From: Streptomyces erythrochromogenes | GTDB lineage: Bacteria; Actinomycetota; Actinomycetes; Streptomycetales; Streptomycetaceae | Assembly: GCF_036170895.1 (NCBI RefSeq) | Contig: NZ_CP108036.1 | Span: forward strand, 8,157,501-8,221,500 | DNA: 64,000 nucleotides | Direction of reading: 5' to 3' | Part shown: piece by piece, positions 16,678 to 25,232 of the stretch | Layout: each line of letters starts with the position of its first letter | How positions within the stretch are numbered: the stretch's first letter is position 1 | Position numbers and translations under genes: made by a program | Notes under the pieces: generated by a model | Databases searched by the model: none | What the model was told of the DNA's origin: nothing | What the model saw: only the letters and a program-made list of their open reading frames with translations

Positions 16678-17538
16678 ATGCCGGAGCACGAACAGCACCA
16701 GCAGCAGGCACACGAGCAGGGGCGTCGGCGGCCGCCGCGGACGGCATGGGCGGCGCAAGCAGGGGTGTTCCTCGCGGTCGCCTTCCTTGCGGCGGGGATG
16801 TGCGGAGCCCTCCAGCCCGCGACCGGCATCCCGCCCGAGGTGGTGCAACTGACGCAGTTCGGGCCCGCCGTCGCCGTGGCCGCCGTGGCGCTGCTGTGGC
16901 CGGGCCGGATCAGGGACCGGCTCGGGGGCACCCTGCCCACCCGCGACCGGGCCGGCGCAACGACCGGGCGCCGCGCCGCCCTGCTGCTCACCCCCGTCCT
17001 GATCACCGCCCTGTGCGTAGGCGGCGGCCTCCTCACATCCGGCTCGCTCCCCGTCACCAGCCCCCGGGCCTTCGCCCACCCCCTCGCCCTGGTCGTGGCC
17101 GCCCAACTCCTCGGCGCCTGCGCCGAGGAGATCGGATGGCGCTGCTACCTCCAGCCGCTGCTGCGCACCCGCTTCGGCCCGGTCACCGCCTCCGCGCTGG
17201 TCGGGGTCGTCTGGGGCCTGTGGCACGTACCGGTCCTCGCGCAGGAGCCCGCCTTCGCCGCCGGGTTCCTGCTGGCCACCACCGCGATGTCCGTCATCCT
17301 CGGCCTGGCCCTGGAAGGCGTACGGAGCAACCGCCTGCTGCTCGCGGGCGGCTTCCACACCCTGATCAACCTCGGCATGCTGTACGTGACCGACGAGACG
17401 GCCGCGGCGACGGCGCCCATGCTGATCCTCGGAGCCGCGAGCCTGGCCGCCGCGCTCCCGTGGATCGCCGCCGCCCGCCGGACGGCGCACACGGCGCCGG
17501 ATAAGATCATTGTCGCAACGGCGCCCGGAGCGCGCTGA
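16678..17538 (+). CDS. CPBP family intramembrane metalloprotease
   Basis: 286 residues with about seven to eight membrane helices. The CPBP (Abi/Rce1-like) motifs are intact: EEIGWR (150-155), WGLWHVP (179-185) and a later GGFHTLINL giving the third metal-ligand region. A GGGGAGG site precedes the ATG. The enzyme should cleave a membrane protein or prenylated peptide; its substrate is unknown. The gene ends one base before the start of a sensor kinase gene, so the protease, kinase and response regulator form one operon. Confidence 0.88.
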   Translation: MPEHEQHQQQAHEQGRRRPPRTAWAAQAGVFLAVAFLAAGMCGALQPATGIPPEVVQLTQFGPAVAVAAVALLWPGRIRDRLGGTLPTRDRAGATTGRRAALLLTPVLITALCVGGGLLTSGSLPVTSPRAFAHPLALVVAAQLLGACAEEIGWRCYLQPLLRTRFGPVTASALVGVVWGLWHVPVLAQEPAFAAGFLLATTAMSVILGLALEGVRSNRLLLAGGFHTLINLGMLYVTDETAAATAPMLILGAASLAAALPWIAAARRTAHTAPDKIIVATAPGAR

Positions 17539-17539
17539 C

Positions 17540-18859
17540 ATGACGAGGCGACAGGTGGGAATGGCGGCGCAGGGGACCAGGCGGCGGCCCGGCATCCGGG
17601 GTGTGCCGGCCGACATCGGCCGCTGCCAGCTGCTGTCCCTCGCCGCGTTCGCCGTGTCCGGGGCCGGCGCCCTCGTGATCGGGGCCCTGCTGCTCCTGCC
17701 CGTCGGCGTCGGCTTCCTCCTGCTGCCTCCCGCCGCGACGGTCCTGCGCCGGATGTCCGACCGCTACCGCGACCGGGCCGCCCGCCGGACGGGGACGGTG
17801 ATCAGCCCGCCGCGACCGCTCCCACCCCTGCCCACCGGTCCAGGAGGCCGCGGCCGGCGGGCCCTCGCGCTCCTCGGCGACGCCGGGTTCTGGCACGACC
17901 TGCGCTGGGCCTGGGCGGAGCCGTGGACGGGCGCGCTGCTCGCCGCCGGGCCGCCGGCCCTCGTCTGGTACGGGCTCTTCGGCGCGGCCGTCCAGCCCTT
18001 CGTCTGGCGGCGCCTGGGCGAGGGCAACTGGTACGCCTTCGTCCTGGTCGACTCCACGACGGGGATGCTCGCCGCGCTCGTCCTCGGCCTCGGGTTCACG
18101 GCCGCCGGACTGCGTCTGGCCCCCGCCGTCCTGCGGCTGCACGCGCGCTGGAGCGGGCGGCTGCTGGCCGCCCCGTACACCACCGAACTCGTCCGCCGCA
18201 TCGAGCACCTCGCCGGATCCCGCGCCGACGTCCTCGATGTCCAGGCCGCCGAACTGCGGCGCATCGAACGGGACCTGCACGACGGCGCGCAGGCCCGGCT
18301 CGTCGCCCTGGGCATGACCCTGGACGAGGCCACCCGCCTCCTCGACCACGACCTGCCGGCCGCCCGCGCCCTGCTGCAGGAGGTACGGGCCACCTCCCAG
18401 CGGGCCCTCCAGGACCTGCGCGAGCTCGTCCACGGCGTGCTGCCGCCGATCCTCGCCGACCGGGGCCTCGGCGACGCGGTGCGCTCGCTGGCCCTCGACA
18501 GCCACCTCGACGTGCACGTGGAGGCGGCCCTGCCCGGCCGGCTCCCGGCCCCCGTCGAGTCGGCCGGCTACTTCGCCGTCGCGGAGCTGCTCGCCAACGC
18601 CGCCAAGCACTCCGGCGCCCCCGAGGTCCGCATCCGCCTGGGCCACACCGCCGGCGTCCTGCGCGTGACGGTGGCCGACGAAGGCCGCGGCGGCGCCGAC
18701 CCCGACGGAAGCGGCCTGCGGGGCCTGCGGCGCCGCATCGAACCCTTCGACGGAACCCTCGTCCTGCACAGCCCGCGGGGCGGCCCGACCACCGCGACCT
18801 TGGAGATACCGTGCGCGTCGTCCTTGCCGAAGACCTCTTCCTCCTCCGGGACGGGTTGA
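17540..18859 (+). CDS. two-component sensor histidine kinase (NarL-type, HisKA_3)
   Basis: 439 residues. Two hydrophobic stretches (about 30-65) start the protein, with more at 130-150 and 170-192, so the sensor part is membrane-embedded. The phosphorylated His is H247 in RRIERDLHDGAQARL, followed by ELVHGVLPPILADRGLGDAVRSLA and an HATPase with the N-box ELLANAAKHS and G-rich DPDGSGLRGLRRRI. ATG 17540 lies one base after the CPBP stop. The 3' end overlaps the response-regulator gene by 49 bp, a tight coupling. Confidence 0.92.
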   Translation: MTRRQVGMAAQGTRRRPGIRGVPADIGRCQLLSLAAFAVSGAGALVIGALLLLPVGVGFLLLPPAATVLRRMSDRYRDRAARRTGTVISPPRPLPPLPTGPGGRGRRALALLGDAGFWHDLRWAWAEPWTGALLAAGPPALVWYGLFGAAVQPFVWRRLGEGNWYAFVLVDSTTGMLAALVLGLGFTAAGLRLAPAVLRLHARWSGRLLAAPYTTELVRRIEHLAGSRADVLDVQAAELRRIERDLHDGAQARLVALGMTLDEATRLLDHDLPAARALLQEVRATSQRALQDLRELVHGVLPPILADRGLGDAVRSLALDSHLDVHVEAALPGRLPAPVESAGYFAVAELLANAAKHSGAPEVRIRLGHTAGVLRVTVADEGRGGADPDGSGLRGLRRRIEPFDGTLVLHSPRGGPTTATLEIPCASSLPKTSSSSGTG

Positions 18860-19455
18860 CGCGCACCCTCCAGGACCACGGCTTCGACGTCATCGCAGCC
18901 GTCGACAACGGACCCGCCCTGCTCAGGACGCTCCTCCAGGAGGAGCCGGACGTGGCCGTGGTCGACATCCGGCTGCCACCCACCTTCACCGACGAAGGCC
19001 TCCAGGCGGCCTTGGAAGCCCGCCGGTCCCGGCCGGCGCTGCCGGTCCTCGTCCTGTCCCAGTACGTGGACCAGCTCTACGCGCACGAACTGCTCGCCGG
19101 AGGTGAGGGAGCCATCGGCTACCTCCTCAAGGACCGGATCACGCACACCACCCAGTTCGTCGACGCGGTACGCACCGTGGCCGCGGGCGGCACGGTGATG
19201 GACCCGCAGGTCATCGCACGGCTGCTGGCCCGCAGCGATGCCCGCGGCACCACGGCGGAGCTCACGCCGCGCGAGCTGGACGTGCTGCGCCTCATGGCCG
19301 AGGGCCGCTCCAACGCGGCCGTCGCGGGGGCCCTGTTCATCAGCGAGAGCGCGGTCGCCAAGCACACCGCGGCCATCTTCACCAAGCTCCGGATCGAACC
19401 GTCCGCGGACGACAACCGCCGCGTCCTGGCGGTCCTGGCCTACCTGAAGCGGTAG
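18811..19455 (+). CDS. NarL/LuxR-type response regulator
   Basis: 214 residues. The receiver domain has the acidic pair E7-D8, phospho-acceptor D52 (VVDIRLPP) and the K in YLLKDR. A LuxR-type helix-turn-helix closes the protein (ELTPRELDVLRLMAEGRSNAAVAGALFISESAVAKHTAAIFTKL). GTG 18811 has a TTGGAG site 6 bp upstream and lies inside the kinase gene. It is the partner of the kinase encoded just before it; the target genes may include the CPBP protease. Confidence 0.92.
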   Translation: MRVVLAEDLFLLRDGLTRTLQDHGFDVIAAVDNGPALLRTLLQEEPDVAVVDIRLPPTFTDEGLQAALEARRSRPALPVLVLSQYVDQLYAHELLAGGEGAIGYLLKDRITHTTQFVDAVRTVAAGGTVMDPQVIARLLARSDARGTTAELTPRELDVLRLMAEGRSNAAVAGALFISESAVAKHTAAIFTKLRIEPSADDNRRVLAVLAYLKR

Positions 19456-19530
19456 TGGAGCCCGACGGGGGAGACCGCGGCGCCGGTTCGACCGGGGCTG
19501 TCCCGCCCGGGCTGCCGGATTCGCGCCGGG

Positions 19531-20586
19531 TCAGTTCGGCTCGGACGCACGCTCCTGCTGCAGCGTGCGCAGGAGGTCGAAGGCGGGGCGGTCCACCGGG
19601 CGGCCGCTGGTGTTGCCGAGGGCGATGACGGCGAGCCGCTTCTCCGGGTCGAAGCCCACGAAGGAGGAGAAGCCCCCCGTCCCGCCGTTGTGCCAGATCT
19701 GGAGGTGGGCGCCCTGCCGGGGGTGGAGGCGGTGCGCCATCCACCCGAGGTGCACCCGGGCGAAGGGGCTCGTGCGGTGCTCCACCGAGCGGCTCAGGCG
19801 GATCGCCTCGGCGAGCTCTTCGGGGCCGCCGTCCAACTGGGCCCGTACGAAGGCCACCAGGTCGGTCGCGGTCGACCGCAGGGCGCCGGCGCCCGCCAGA
19901 TCGGCGAGGTGCCACGGTGAGACGGGCCGCCCGCGCCGCGCGTGGCCCTGCGCGCTGCGTCGCGAACGGGCCCCGCCCAACGTCACGACGGTGTCCGTCA
20001 TGCCCAACGGGGCGCAGATCTCCAGGGTGATGAGCGACTCGTAGTCCGTACCGGCCCGGCGCGCGAGGGCAAGCCCCAGCAGTCCGGCTCCGAGATTGGA
20101 GTAGCGGAAGCGCTTGCCCGGCACGGCCCCGAGGCGCGTCCTGGCTAGTCCGGCCAGCAGGGCGTCGGCCGTGCAGTCGGCGTACGGATCCGGCTTGGAC
20201 GGGTGAAGCAGGGCCGGGAGCAGCATGCCCCGGGGCAGTCGCGGCAGGCCGGAGGTGTGGGTGGCCAGGTGCTGCAGGGAGATCTGCCGGCCGTCGCGCG
20301 ACGGTACGGACGTCCCGGCGGGCAGCAGATCGGCGAGCGGCTCGTCCAGCCCCGCCCGGCCGGTGGACGCCAGCCGTGCCAGGGCCAGGGCCGTGAACGG
20401 CTTCGTCACCGAACCGATCTCGAACAGGGTGTCGGGCCCGGGGGTGCGGCCGTCGTCCGCGCCGGTGCTCCCGGCGCCCCGGATCTCCACGACGTCTTCC
20501 GCCACCGCGGCCACCACCACGCCGACGTGCTTCTCGGCCAGCCGGTCCGCGGTCTGCTGGGCGAGGGTTCCGAGTTCTTGTGCCAT
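19531..20586 (-). CDS. serine hydrolase (class C beta-lactamase/AmpC-like family)
   Basis: 351 residues. The active-site motifs of the beta-lactamase/DD-peptidase superfamily are present: SVTK (S59-K62), YSN at FRYSNLGAGLLG, and HNGGTGGF near residue 310 as the third motif. No signal peptide is evident, so the enzyme is probably cytosolic, as in many esterase-like members. ATG 20586 was chosen; ATGs at 20601 and 20598 add five residues without a better ribosome site. The gene converges with the response-regulator gene. Beta-lactam resistance is not implied. Confidence 0.85.
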   Translation of the reverse strand: MAQELGTLAQQTADRLAEKHVGVVVAAVAEDVVEIRGAGSTGADDGRTPGPDTLFEIGSVTKPFTALALARLASTGRAGLDEPLADLLPAGTSVPSRDGRQISLQHLATHTSGLPRLPRGMLLPALLHPSKPDPYADCTADALLAGLARTRLGAVPGKRFRYSNLGAGLLGLALARRAGTDYESLITLEICAPLGMTDTVVTLGGARSRRSAQGHARRGRPVSPWHLADLAGAGALRSTATDLVAFVRAQLDGGPEELAEAIRLSRSVEHRTSPFARVHLGWMAHRLHPRQGAHLQIWHNGGTGGFSSFVGFDPEKRLAVIALGNTSGRPVDRPAFDLLRTLQQERASEPN

Positions 20587-20699
20587 GACGAACATCATCG
20601 CGGCGCCGATCCTTCGGCCGGTGCGCCGGGATGATGATTTCCGGCGGCCGCTACTCAGACCTGAGCAGTACGGAACCAGCCGTGCCGTCCCATGGTGCG

Positions 20700-20831
20700 G
20701 TCGCTGTCGGTGTCGGACACCCCGCAGGTGACCAGTTGGGCGACCTGCTGTTCGCGCAAGGTGAGGCCGTACGCGTCCGTCAGGATCCCGATGACGTGCT
20801 CGGGACGGCCGCGGGTGGTGACGGGAGCGGA
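20700..20831 (-). pseudogene. remnant of a LuxR-type regulator
   Basis: The minus strand encodes SAPVTTRGRPEHVIGILTDAYGLTLREQQVAQLVTCGVSDTDSD. This matches the linker and first two helices of the helix-turn-helix in a Streptomyces LuxR family (GRP..V...AYGLT.RE..V..LV..GLS). The recognition helix and everything else are missing. No start or RBS is present. Read as a short relic between the serine hydrolase and GNAT genes. Confidence 0.5.
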
Positions 20832-20874
20832 AACCGGCTTGCACCGCCCTGTCGCAGGCGTGAAGCTCGCCCCC

Positions 20875-21348
20875 ATGACCACAGACCCTGTCGTGCGTCC
20901 GGCCCGGCCGGCCGATGCCCGTGCCTTGGCCGAGCTGCGCTGGACGTTCAAGCAGGAGGACTTCGGAGGGCGAGCGCCGACCCCCGCCCGGGACGTGGCA
21001 GAGGCCGAGCGGTGGATCCGCGACCGGCTCGGCGACGGCCGTTGGCTGGCCTGGGTCGCGGAGGGCGGGGGTGGAATCCGCGGTCACGTGTTCCTCTGCC
21101 TGGTGGAGCGGATGCCGGAGCCCTACGAGGACAACAACGCGGTCGGCTACGTCACGAACTTCTTCGTCATGCCGGCGTACCGGAACAAGGGGGTCGGCTC
21201 GGCCCTCCTCGCGGCGCTCCGGGAGCATGCACGCGGCGCCGGCCTCGACGGTCTGATCGTCTGGCCGTCGGAGCGCAGCGCCCCGCTCTACCAGCGCCTC
21301 GGATTCCTGCCCCCGGAGGAACTGCTGGAGCTTCCGCTCGGCACCTGA
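20875..21348 (+). CDS. GNAT family N-acetyltransferase
   Basis: 157 residues. The acetyl-CoA-binding motif A is clear: VTNFFVMPAYRNKGVGSALLAALREHARGAG (Q/R-x-x-G-x-G/A form), followed by LIVWPSERSAPLYQRLGFLP. The likely reaction is acetyl transfer to a small-molecule amine or peptide; the acceptor cannot be predicted. It is a single gene reading toward the TetR gene on the opposite strand. The ribosome site is weak. Confidence 0.88.
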   Translation: MTTDPVVRPARPADARALAELRWTFKQEDFGGRAPTPARDVAEAERWIRDRLGDGRWLAWVAEGGGGIRGHVFLCLVERMPEPYEDNNAVGYVTNFFVMPAYRNKGVGSALLAALREHARGAGLDGLIVWPSERSAPLYQRLGFLPPEELLELPLGT

Positions 21349-21396
21349 CGGACCTGCGGCCGCCGTCGGCTCCGGCGGGAGCCGCTCCCGCCGGGG

Positions 21397-22029
21397 TCAA
21401 CGGTGCGCCGGGGCGCCGTCGCCCATGGACATCAGGCCGCGCAGTCCGTCACGGAGCATCCCGGGATCGATCCCGCCGAACAGCGCCTGCTGGGTGATGT
21501 ACCCCTGGGCCGCCGCGATGAGGGTCCGCGCGATGTGTTCCGCGGGGACGTCGGAGGGAAGCATGCCCGCCTTCCGGTAGCTCTCCACGAGCCCCACCCA
21601 CGCCCCGCTGATCTCCTCGTACCCGCGGCGCAGCAGGGCGGCGAGGTCCTCGTTGCGCAGGGTCTCGGTCCAGACCTGGAGCATCAGGCGGGGGAAGTCC
21701 CGGGGGCCGGCTCCGGGCTCTTCGGCCCGCACGTCCAGGATCGTGCCGAGGACCTCGGAGATCAGGAGGTCCGGGCCGGGCGGCGGGTCCTGTTCCGCCG
21801 CCGCCTCGAACGCGCCGCGGATCAGCACGAACGTCTCCTCGGCGATCGCGGCGATCAGTTCCTCCTTGCTGCGGAAGTAGCGGTAGACGGCGCCGGCGGA
21901 CAGGTCCGCCTCCTTCAGCACGTCCTGCATGGACGTGGCGTGGAAGCCGTTGCGCGTGAAGCAGCGGGTTGCGCCGTCGAGGATCTGCCGGCGGCGGGCG
22001 TCGAGGTGCGCCTGGGATACACGTGCCAT
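21397..22029 (-). CDS. TetR family transcriptional repressor
   Basis: 210 residues. The TetR helix-turn-helix is at residues 13-58 (RQILDGATRCFTRNGFHATSMQDVLKEADLSAGAVYRYFRSKEELIAAI). The C-terminal ligand domain is typical of multidrug-type members. It is divergent from a membrane protein gene; the 108-bp intergenic region holds two copies of one 18-bp motif that are its probable operators. It should repress both itself and the membrane protein until an unknown ligand binds. Confidence 0.92.
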   Translation of the reverse strand: MARVSQAHLDARRRQILDGATRCFTRNGFHATSMQDVLKEADLSAGAVYRYFRSKEELIAAIAEETFVLIRGAFEAAAEQDPPPGPDLLISEVLGTILDVRAEEPGAGPRDFPRLMLQVWTETLRNEDLAALLRRGYEEISGAWVGLVESYRKAGMLPSDVPAEHIARTLIAAAQGYITQQALFGGIDPGMLRDGLRGLMSMGDGAPAHR

Positions 22030-22039
22030 GCCCCCACGC

Positions 22040-22119
22040 TAAAACGAACATTCATTCTTGACAAGGAGGGGCGGTCGGCGCACAGTGGGCCCAGGACGTA
22101 AAACGAACGATCCTTCTCT
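22040..22119. promoter_or_regulatory. divergent promoter with duplicated TetR operator motif
   Basis: AAAACGAACATTCATTCT (22041-22058) and AAAACGAACGATCCTTCT (22100-22117) are direct copies differing at four positions; the GAA..TTC arms give each a weak dyad. A TTGACA (22058-22063) and CACAGT (22081-22086), 17 bp apart, form a plausible promoter toward the membrane protein gene. The first motif covers its -35 and the second lies downstream of its -10, as expected for repression. Confidence 0.6.
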
Positions 22120-22137
22120 TTGAATCGAGTCCCCGCC

Positions 22138-23187
22138 ATGCCAGTGACACCCACCTCCCGCCACGCGGTCCCGGCCTCGCGCCGCGTCCTGGCCGTGATG
22201 GTGATGGTCCCGCTCCTTGCCGCGGTGGCCCTCTGGGCCTTCGCCTGGCCCGCCACCCGGATGGCCCCCCGCGACCTGCCCGTCGGCGTCGCCGGACCCG
22301 CTGCCGCGGCCGCACCGCTGGAGCAGCGGCTCGCCTCCCACGAGGGGGCCTTCGAGATCCACCGGTACGCCGACGAGGCCGCCGCCCGCACCGCCCTGGA
22401 GAACCGCGAGGTCTACGGCGCGGTCGTCGCCACCCCGCAGGGGCCGCACCTGCTGACCGCGTCCGCCGCGAGCCCCGCGGTTGCGCAGCTGCTGACGCAG
22501 GCCCTCACCTCCCGGGCGCCGGCCGGGGCGCAGGCCGTGCCCGTCACCGACGTGGTGCCGGCGCCCGCCGCCGACGCCCGCGGCACCGGCTTCGGCGCCA
22601 GCGTCCTGCCCCTCGCCCTCGCCGGGGTCGCGGCCGGAGCCCTCGTCTCCCTCAGCGGACTGCGCGGCGGCCGCGCCGCCACCGCCGTACTCGGCGCAGC
22701 GACCCTCGTCGGCCTGACCGGAGCCGCGCTCGCGCACAGCTGGCTGGGCGTCCTCACCGGCAACTGGTGGGCCGAGGCGGGGGTCCTCGCCCTGACCGTC
22801 GCGGCCATCGCCGGCGGCGTCGCGGGGCTCCACGCCCTTCTCGGCAAGGCGGGCATCGGCCTCGGCGTCCTGCTGATCGTCCTGCTCGGCAATCCGTTCT
22901 CCGGCGCCGCGGGGGCGCCGCAGCTGCTGCCCGAGCCCGCCGGGCTCATCGGTCAGTGGCTGCCGCCCGGCGCGGGCAGCTCCCTGCTCCGCTCGGTCGC
23001 CTTCTTCGACGGCGCCGCCGCGGCCGGGCCCGCGCTGGTCCTGTCCGTGTGGGCCGTGCTGGGCGTGACCGCCATCGTGTTCGCCGGTCGCCGTTCCGCC
23101 CCGGGCGCCCCGGCTGCCTCGTCCCTCCCGGCGCCCTCGGCCCCGGCGCCGGTGGATTCGGCTCCGGCCCCCGCTCCCCGGTCGTGA
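22138..23187 (+). CDS. integral membrane protein, TetR-controlled
   Basis: 349 residues. One N-terminal helix (about 20-42), an extracytoplasmic domain of about 120 residues (RDLPVGVAGPAAAAAPLEQRLASHEGAFEIHRYADEAAARTALENREVYGAVV), then about five to six membrane helices and an Ala/Pro tail. This is the layout of ABC-2/YhgE-Pip-like membrane proteins in which the large loop binds a ligand or phage receptor partner. No ATPase is adjacent. It is divergent from, and probably repressed by, the TetR gene. Confidence 0.75.
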   Translation: MPVTPTSRHAVPASRRVLAVMVMVPLLAAVALWAFAWPATRMAPRDLPVGVAGPAAAAAPLEQRLASHEGAFEIHRYADEAAARTALENREVYGAVVATPQGPHLLTASAASPAVAQLLTQALTSRAPAGAQAVPVTDVVPAPAADARGTGFGASVLPLALAGVAAGALVSLSGLRGGRAATAVLGAATLVGLTGAALAHSWLGVLTGNWWAEAGVLALTVAAIAGGVAGLHALLGKAGIGLGVLLIVLLGNPFSGAAGAPQLLPEPAGLIGQWLPPGAGSSLLRSVAFFDGAAAAGPALVLSVWAVLGVTAIVFAGRRSAPGAPAASSLPAPSAPAPVDSAPAPAPRS

Positions 23188-23207
23188 CGCCGGACCCGGT
23201 ATCCCCG

Positions 23208-23226
23208 TACCGTATTCATGAAGGTA
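23208..23226 (+). promoter_or_regulatory. candidate operator of the toxin-antitoxin pair
   Basis: TACC (23208-23211) and GGTA (23223-23226) flank an inner TTCATGAA palindrome (23215-23222), and TATTCA occurs twice (23213-23218 and 23225-23230). All of this lies just ahead of the antitoxin ATG. RHH antitoxins usually bind such short repeats to repress their own operon. Assignment is inferential. Confidence 0.35.
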
Positions 23227-23248
23227 TTCACGGGTGCATACTCGGGTC

Positions 23249-23494
23249 ATGGCAGACACGACTGTGAAGATCGACTCGGCGACCCGGGACCGGTTCGCCG
23301 CGGTGGCCGCCGCCCGGGGCATGAGCGTCCGCGCCTATCTGGCGGAGCTGGCCATCGAGGAGGAGAACCAGCTCGCACTGGGGAGGGCGACGGCCGTGTT
23401 CCGCGAGGTCGTCGGCCGGCCGGGCATCGCGGAGGCGTTCGACCGTGAGTTCGGCGGGCTGCCGCCGTCCGCCCGCGCGGACCGGGCGGCCTGA
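23249..23494 (+). CDS. ribbon-helix-helix antitoxin-like protein
   Basis: 81 residues from ATG 23249. The N-terminus (TTVKIDSATRDRFAAVAAARGMSVRAYLAELA) has the beta-strand plus two-helix pattern of a ribbon-helix-helix DNA-binding domain. The rest (FREVVGRPGIAEAFDREFGG) is a flexible toxin-neutralising tail. It ends 2 bp before the Doc-like gene. Its probable job is to repress the operon and block the toxin. Confidence 0.75.
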   Translation: MADTTVKIDSATRDRFAAVAAARGMSVRAYLAELAIEEENQLALGRATAVFREVVGRPGIAEAFDREFGGLPPSARADRAA

Positions 23495-23496
23495 TC

Positions 23497-23877
23497 TTGG
23501 AGCTGCACATCGACATCCGGTGGCTCCTGGACCGGCAGGAAGAACTCCTCGGCCAGGACCTCGGCGTGCTCGACTACTCGGGCCTGGTCGCCGCCGTCGC
23601 ACGGCACCGCGTGAACACGCCCGCGCTGGCGACCGACCCACCCGACGCGTACTGGCGGGCAGCGGCACTGCTGGAGCAGATCGTGCTGCTGCGCCCGCTG
23701 CCCGCCAGGAACGAGTACTTCGGCTACGGCGTCGCCGTGGCCTACATCAGGGCCTCGGGCAAGGACGTGGACACGGCCTTCGAGCCGTGGCGGGACCTGA
23801 TCACCGACATCCGCGGCCTGCGGCTGAACGTGTACGACGTTGCCGACCGGCTGCGCGCGATGCGCCCGGATTCCTGA
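23497..23877 (+). CDS. Doc/Fic-type toxin-like protein with degenerate active site
   Basis: 126 residues. The length, the LHIDIRWLLDRQEELLG start and the helical layout (ALLEQIVLLRPLPARNEYFGYGVAVAYI) match the Streptomyces Doc-type toxin family found beside small RHH antitoxins. Doc/Fic enzymes carry HxFx(D/E)GN(K/R)R; here the loop reads RPLPARNEYFGYG (66-78), so the His and distal Arg are lost and only the Asn position remains. The start codon appears to be TTG 23497, since no other start precedes the conserved region. It is coupled to the antitoxin gene. Confidence 0.75.
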   Translation: MELHIDIRWLLDRQEELLGQDLGVLDYSGLVAAVARHRVNTPALATDPPDAYWRAAALLEQIVLLRPLPARNEYFGYGVAVAYIRASGKDVDTAFEPWRDLITDIRGLRLNVYDVADRLRAMRPDS

Positions 23878-23963
23878 CCGGGGACGTGCCGGCCGCGGGG
23901 TTGCCCGAGACCGGTCAGGAATGGAGAAGCCACGGCCGCCGTGCGCCGCCTAGCGTGAGGGAC

Positions 23964-24632
23964 ATGACAACCACCACGCACACCGCGGCCCACACGTCCC
24001 CCGCCTCCCTCGCGTCCGTCACCCTCGAAGTGGCCGACCTGGAGGCCGCCCGCCGCTTCTACGGCGCCTTCGGCGTCGAGGCGTACGTACGCCTGCGGGC
24101 CTCCGACGCGCACTCCACCGGATTCCGCGGATTCACCCTGGGGCTCACCGTGTCCGGCCCCGCCACCGTCGACGGCTTCGTCGCGGCCGCGGTGGACGCC
24201 GGCGCCGCGGTGCTGAAGCCCGCCGCGAAGTCCCTGTGGGGCTACGGCGGCGTCGTCCAGGCCCCCGACGGGACGATCTGGAAGATCGCCACCTCGGCGA
24301 GGAAGGACACCGGTCCCGCCACCCGCGAGATCGACGAGGTCGTCCTGCTGATCGGCGTCGAGGACGTCAAGGCCACCCGGCAGTTCTACGTCGGGCGCGG
24401 CCTGACCGTGGCCAAGAGCTTCGGCGGCAAGTACGCCGAGTTCGCAGCCGGCGAGTCCGGCCCCGTCAAGCTGGCGCTGTACAAGCGCCGCGCCCTGGCC
24501 AAGGACCTCGGCGTCCCCGCCGACGGCACGGGCTCGCACCGCATCGTCCTCGGCGGCACTCCCGACGCCTTCACCGACCCGGACGGGTTCGCCTGGGAGG
24601 CCCCCGAGCCGCCCGCCCCGGCGCAGTCCTGA
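23964..24632 (+). CDS. glyoxalase/bleomycin-resistance (VOC) family protein
   Basis: 222 residues with two VOC half-modules. The first is SVTLEVADLEAARRFYGAFG ... GYGGVVQAPDGTIWKI; the second is EVVLLIGVEDVKATRQFYVGRGLTVAKSFGGKYAEF ... FTDPDGFAWEAP. Such proteins bind a metal and act as lyases, dioxygenases or binding-type resistance proteins. The specific function is not predictable. It is preceded by a GTGAGG-GAC region next to ATG 23964 and has no operon partner. Confidence 0.85.
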   Translation: MTTTTHTAAHTSPASLASVTLEVADLEAARRFYGAFGVEAYVRLRASDAHSTGFRGFTLGLTVSGPATVDGFVAAAVDAGAAVLKPAAKSLWGYGGVVQAPDGTIWKIATSARKDTGPATREIDEVVLLIGVEDVKATRQFYVGRGLTVAKSFGGKYAEFAAGESGPVKLALYKRRALAKDLGVPADGTGSHRIVLGGTPDAFTDPDGFAWEAPEPPAPAQS

Positions 24633-24654
24633 CTCCCGGCCGGGCGGGGCCGGG

Positions 24655-25140
24655 TCAGGCCGCGCACGGCACCACGCGCGCGTTGTCGACGTACAGGCAC
24701 AGCGCCCCGTCCTCGGGGCACCGCAGGCCGACCGAGACGCCCCGCAGCGCCCCGTCCGCGGCGAAGGCCAGGGCGACCGCCACGTGGAACACGTCGTGTC
24801 CCGCGGGGCAGCGGGGCAGGTCCGGCGGTTCGAAGCCCGGGCCCGGCGAGGCGGGCGGCAGCGGGACCTCGGAGGCCTCCAGTCGCCACGGGTAGTCGGC
24901 GGCGGGGTGCGCGTACCCGTCGGTGATGCCGAGCGGAATGCAGCAACCCACGCAGAAGCACTCGCCCTTGGCGACCTCGAACTCTTCCCCGGGACCGCAC
25001 GTCTCGCACTCGGCGACCAGGATCTCGACGCGTCCGCCCGGTTCCGGGCGGACGGCATCCCGCAGCAGGCGCAGTACGTCCTCGGGGCCTGCGGAGGGCT
25101 CACCCGCCGTTCCGTGCGTCCAGGCGATCTCATGATCCAT
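24655..25140 (-). CDS. hypothetical Cys-rich protein
   Basis: 161 residues, no recognised family. Cysteine pairs suggest zinc binding: CETC (about 47-50), CFCVGCC (about 64-70), CPAGHDVFH and CPEDGALC near the end. The rest is acidic with no signal peptide. The GARVVPCAA tail also ends in Cys. It reads toward the glyoxalase gene and is divergent from an acetyltransferase. Confidence 0.65.
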   Translation of the reverse strand: MDHEIAWTHGTAGEPSAGPEDVLRLLRDAVRPEPGGRVEILVAECETCGPGEEFEVAKGECFCVGCCIPLGITDGYAHPAADYPWRLEASEVPLPPASPGPGFEPPDLPRCPAGHDVFHVAVALAFAADGALRGVSVGLRCPEDGALCLYVDNARVVPCAA

Positions 25141-25232
25141 GGTGTGGATCCTCGCACGCAGCCCCGTGAGGTGATCATTTCGCGGGACGAAAATCAGCGG
25201 TGGGGGAGCGGCCGGACTGCTTGGATGCAGCC

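Noticed and set aside
19531-20586. Beta-lactam resistance from the serine hydrolase
   Set aside because: The fold is shared by esterases and peptidases, there is no signal peptide, and resistance cannot be inferred from the motifs.
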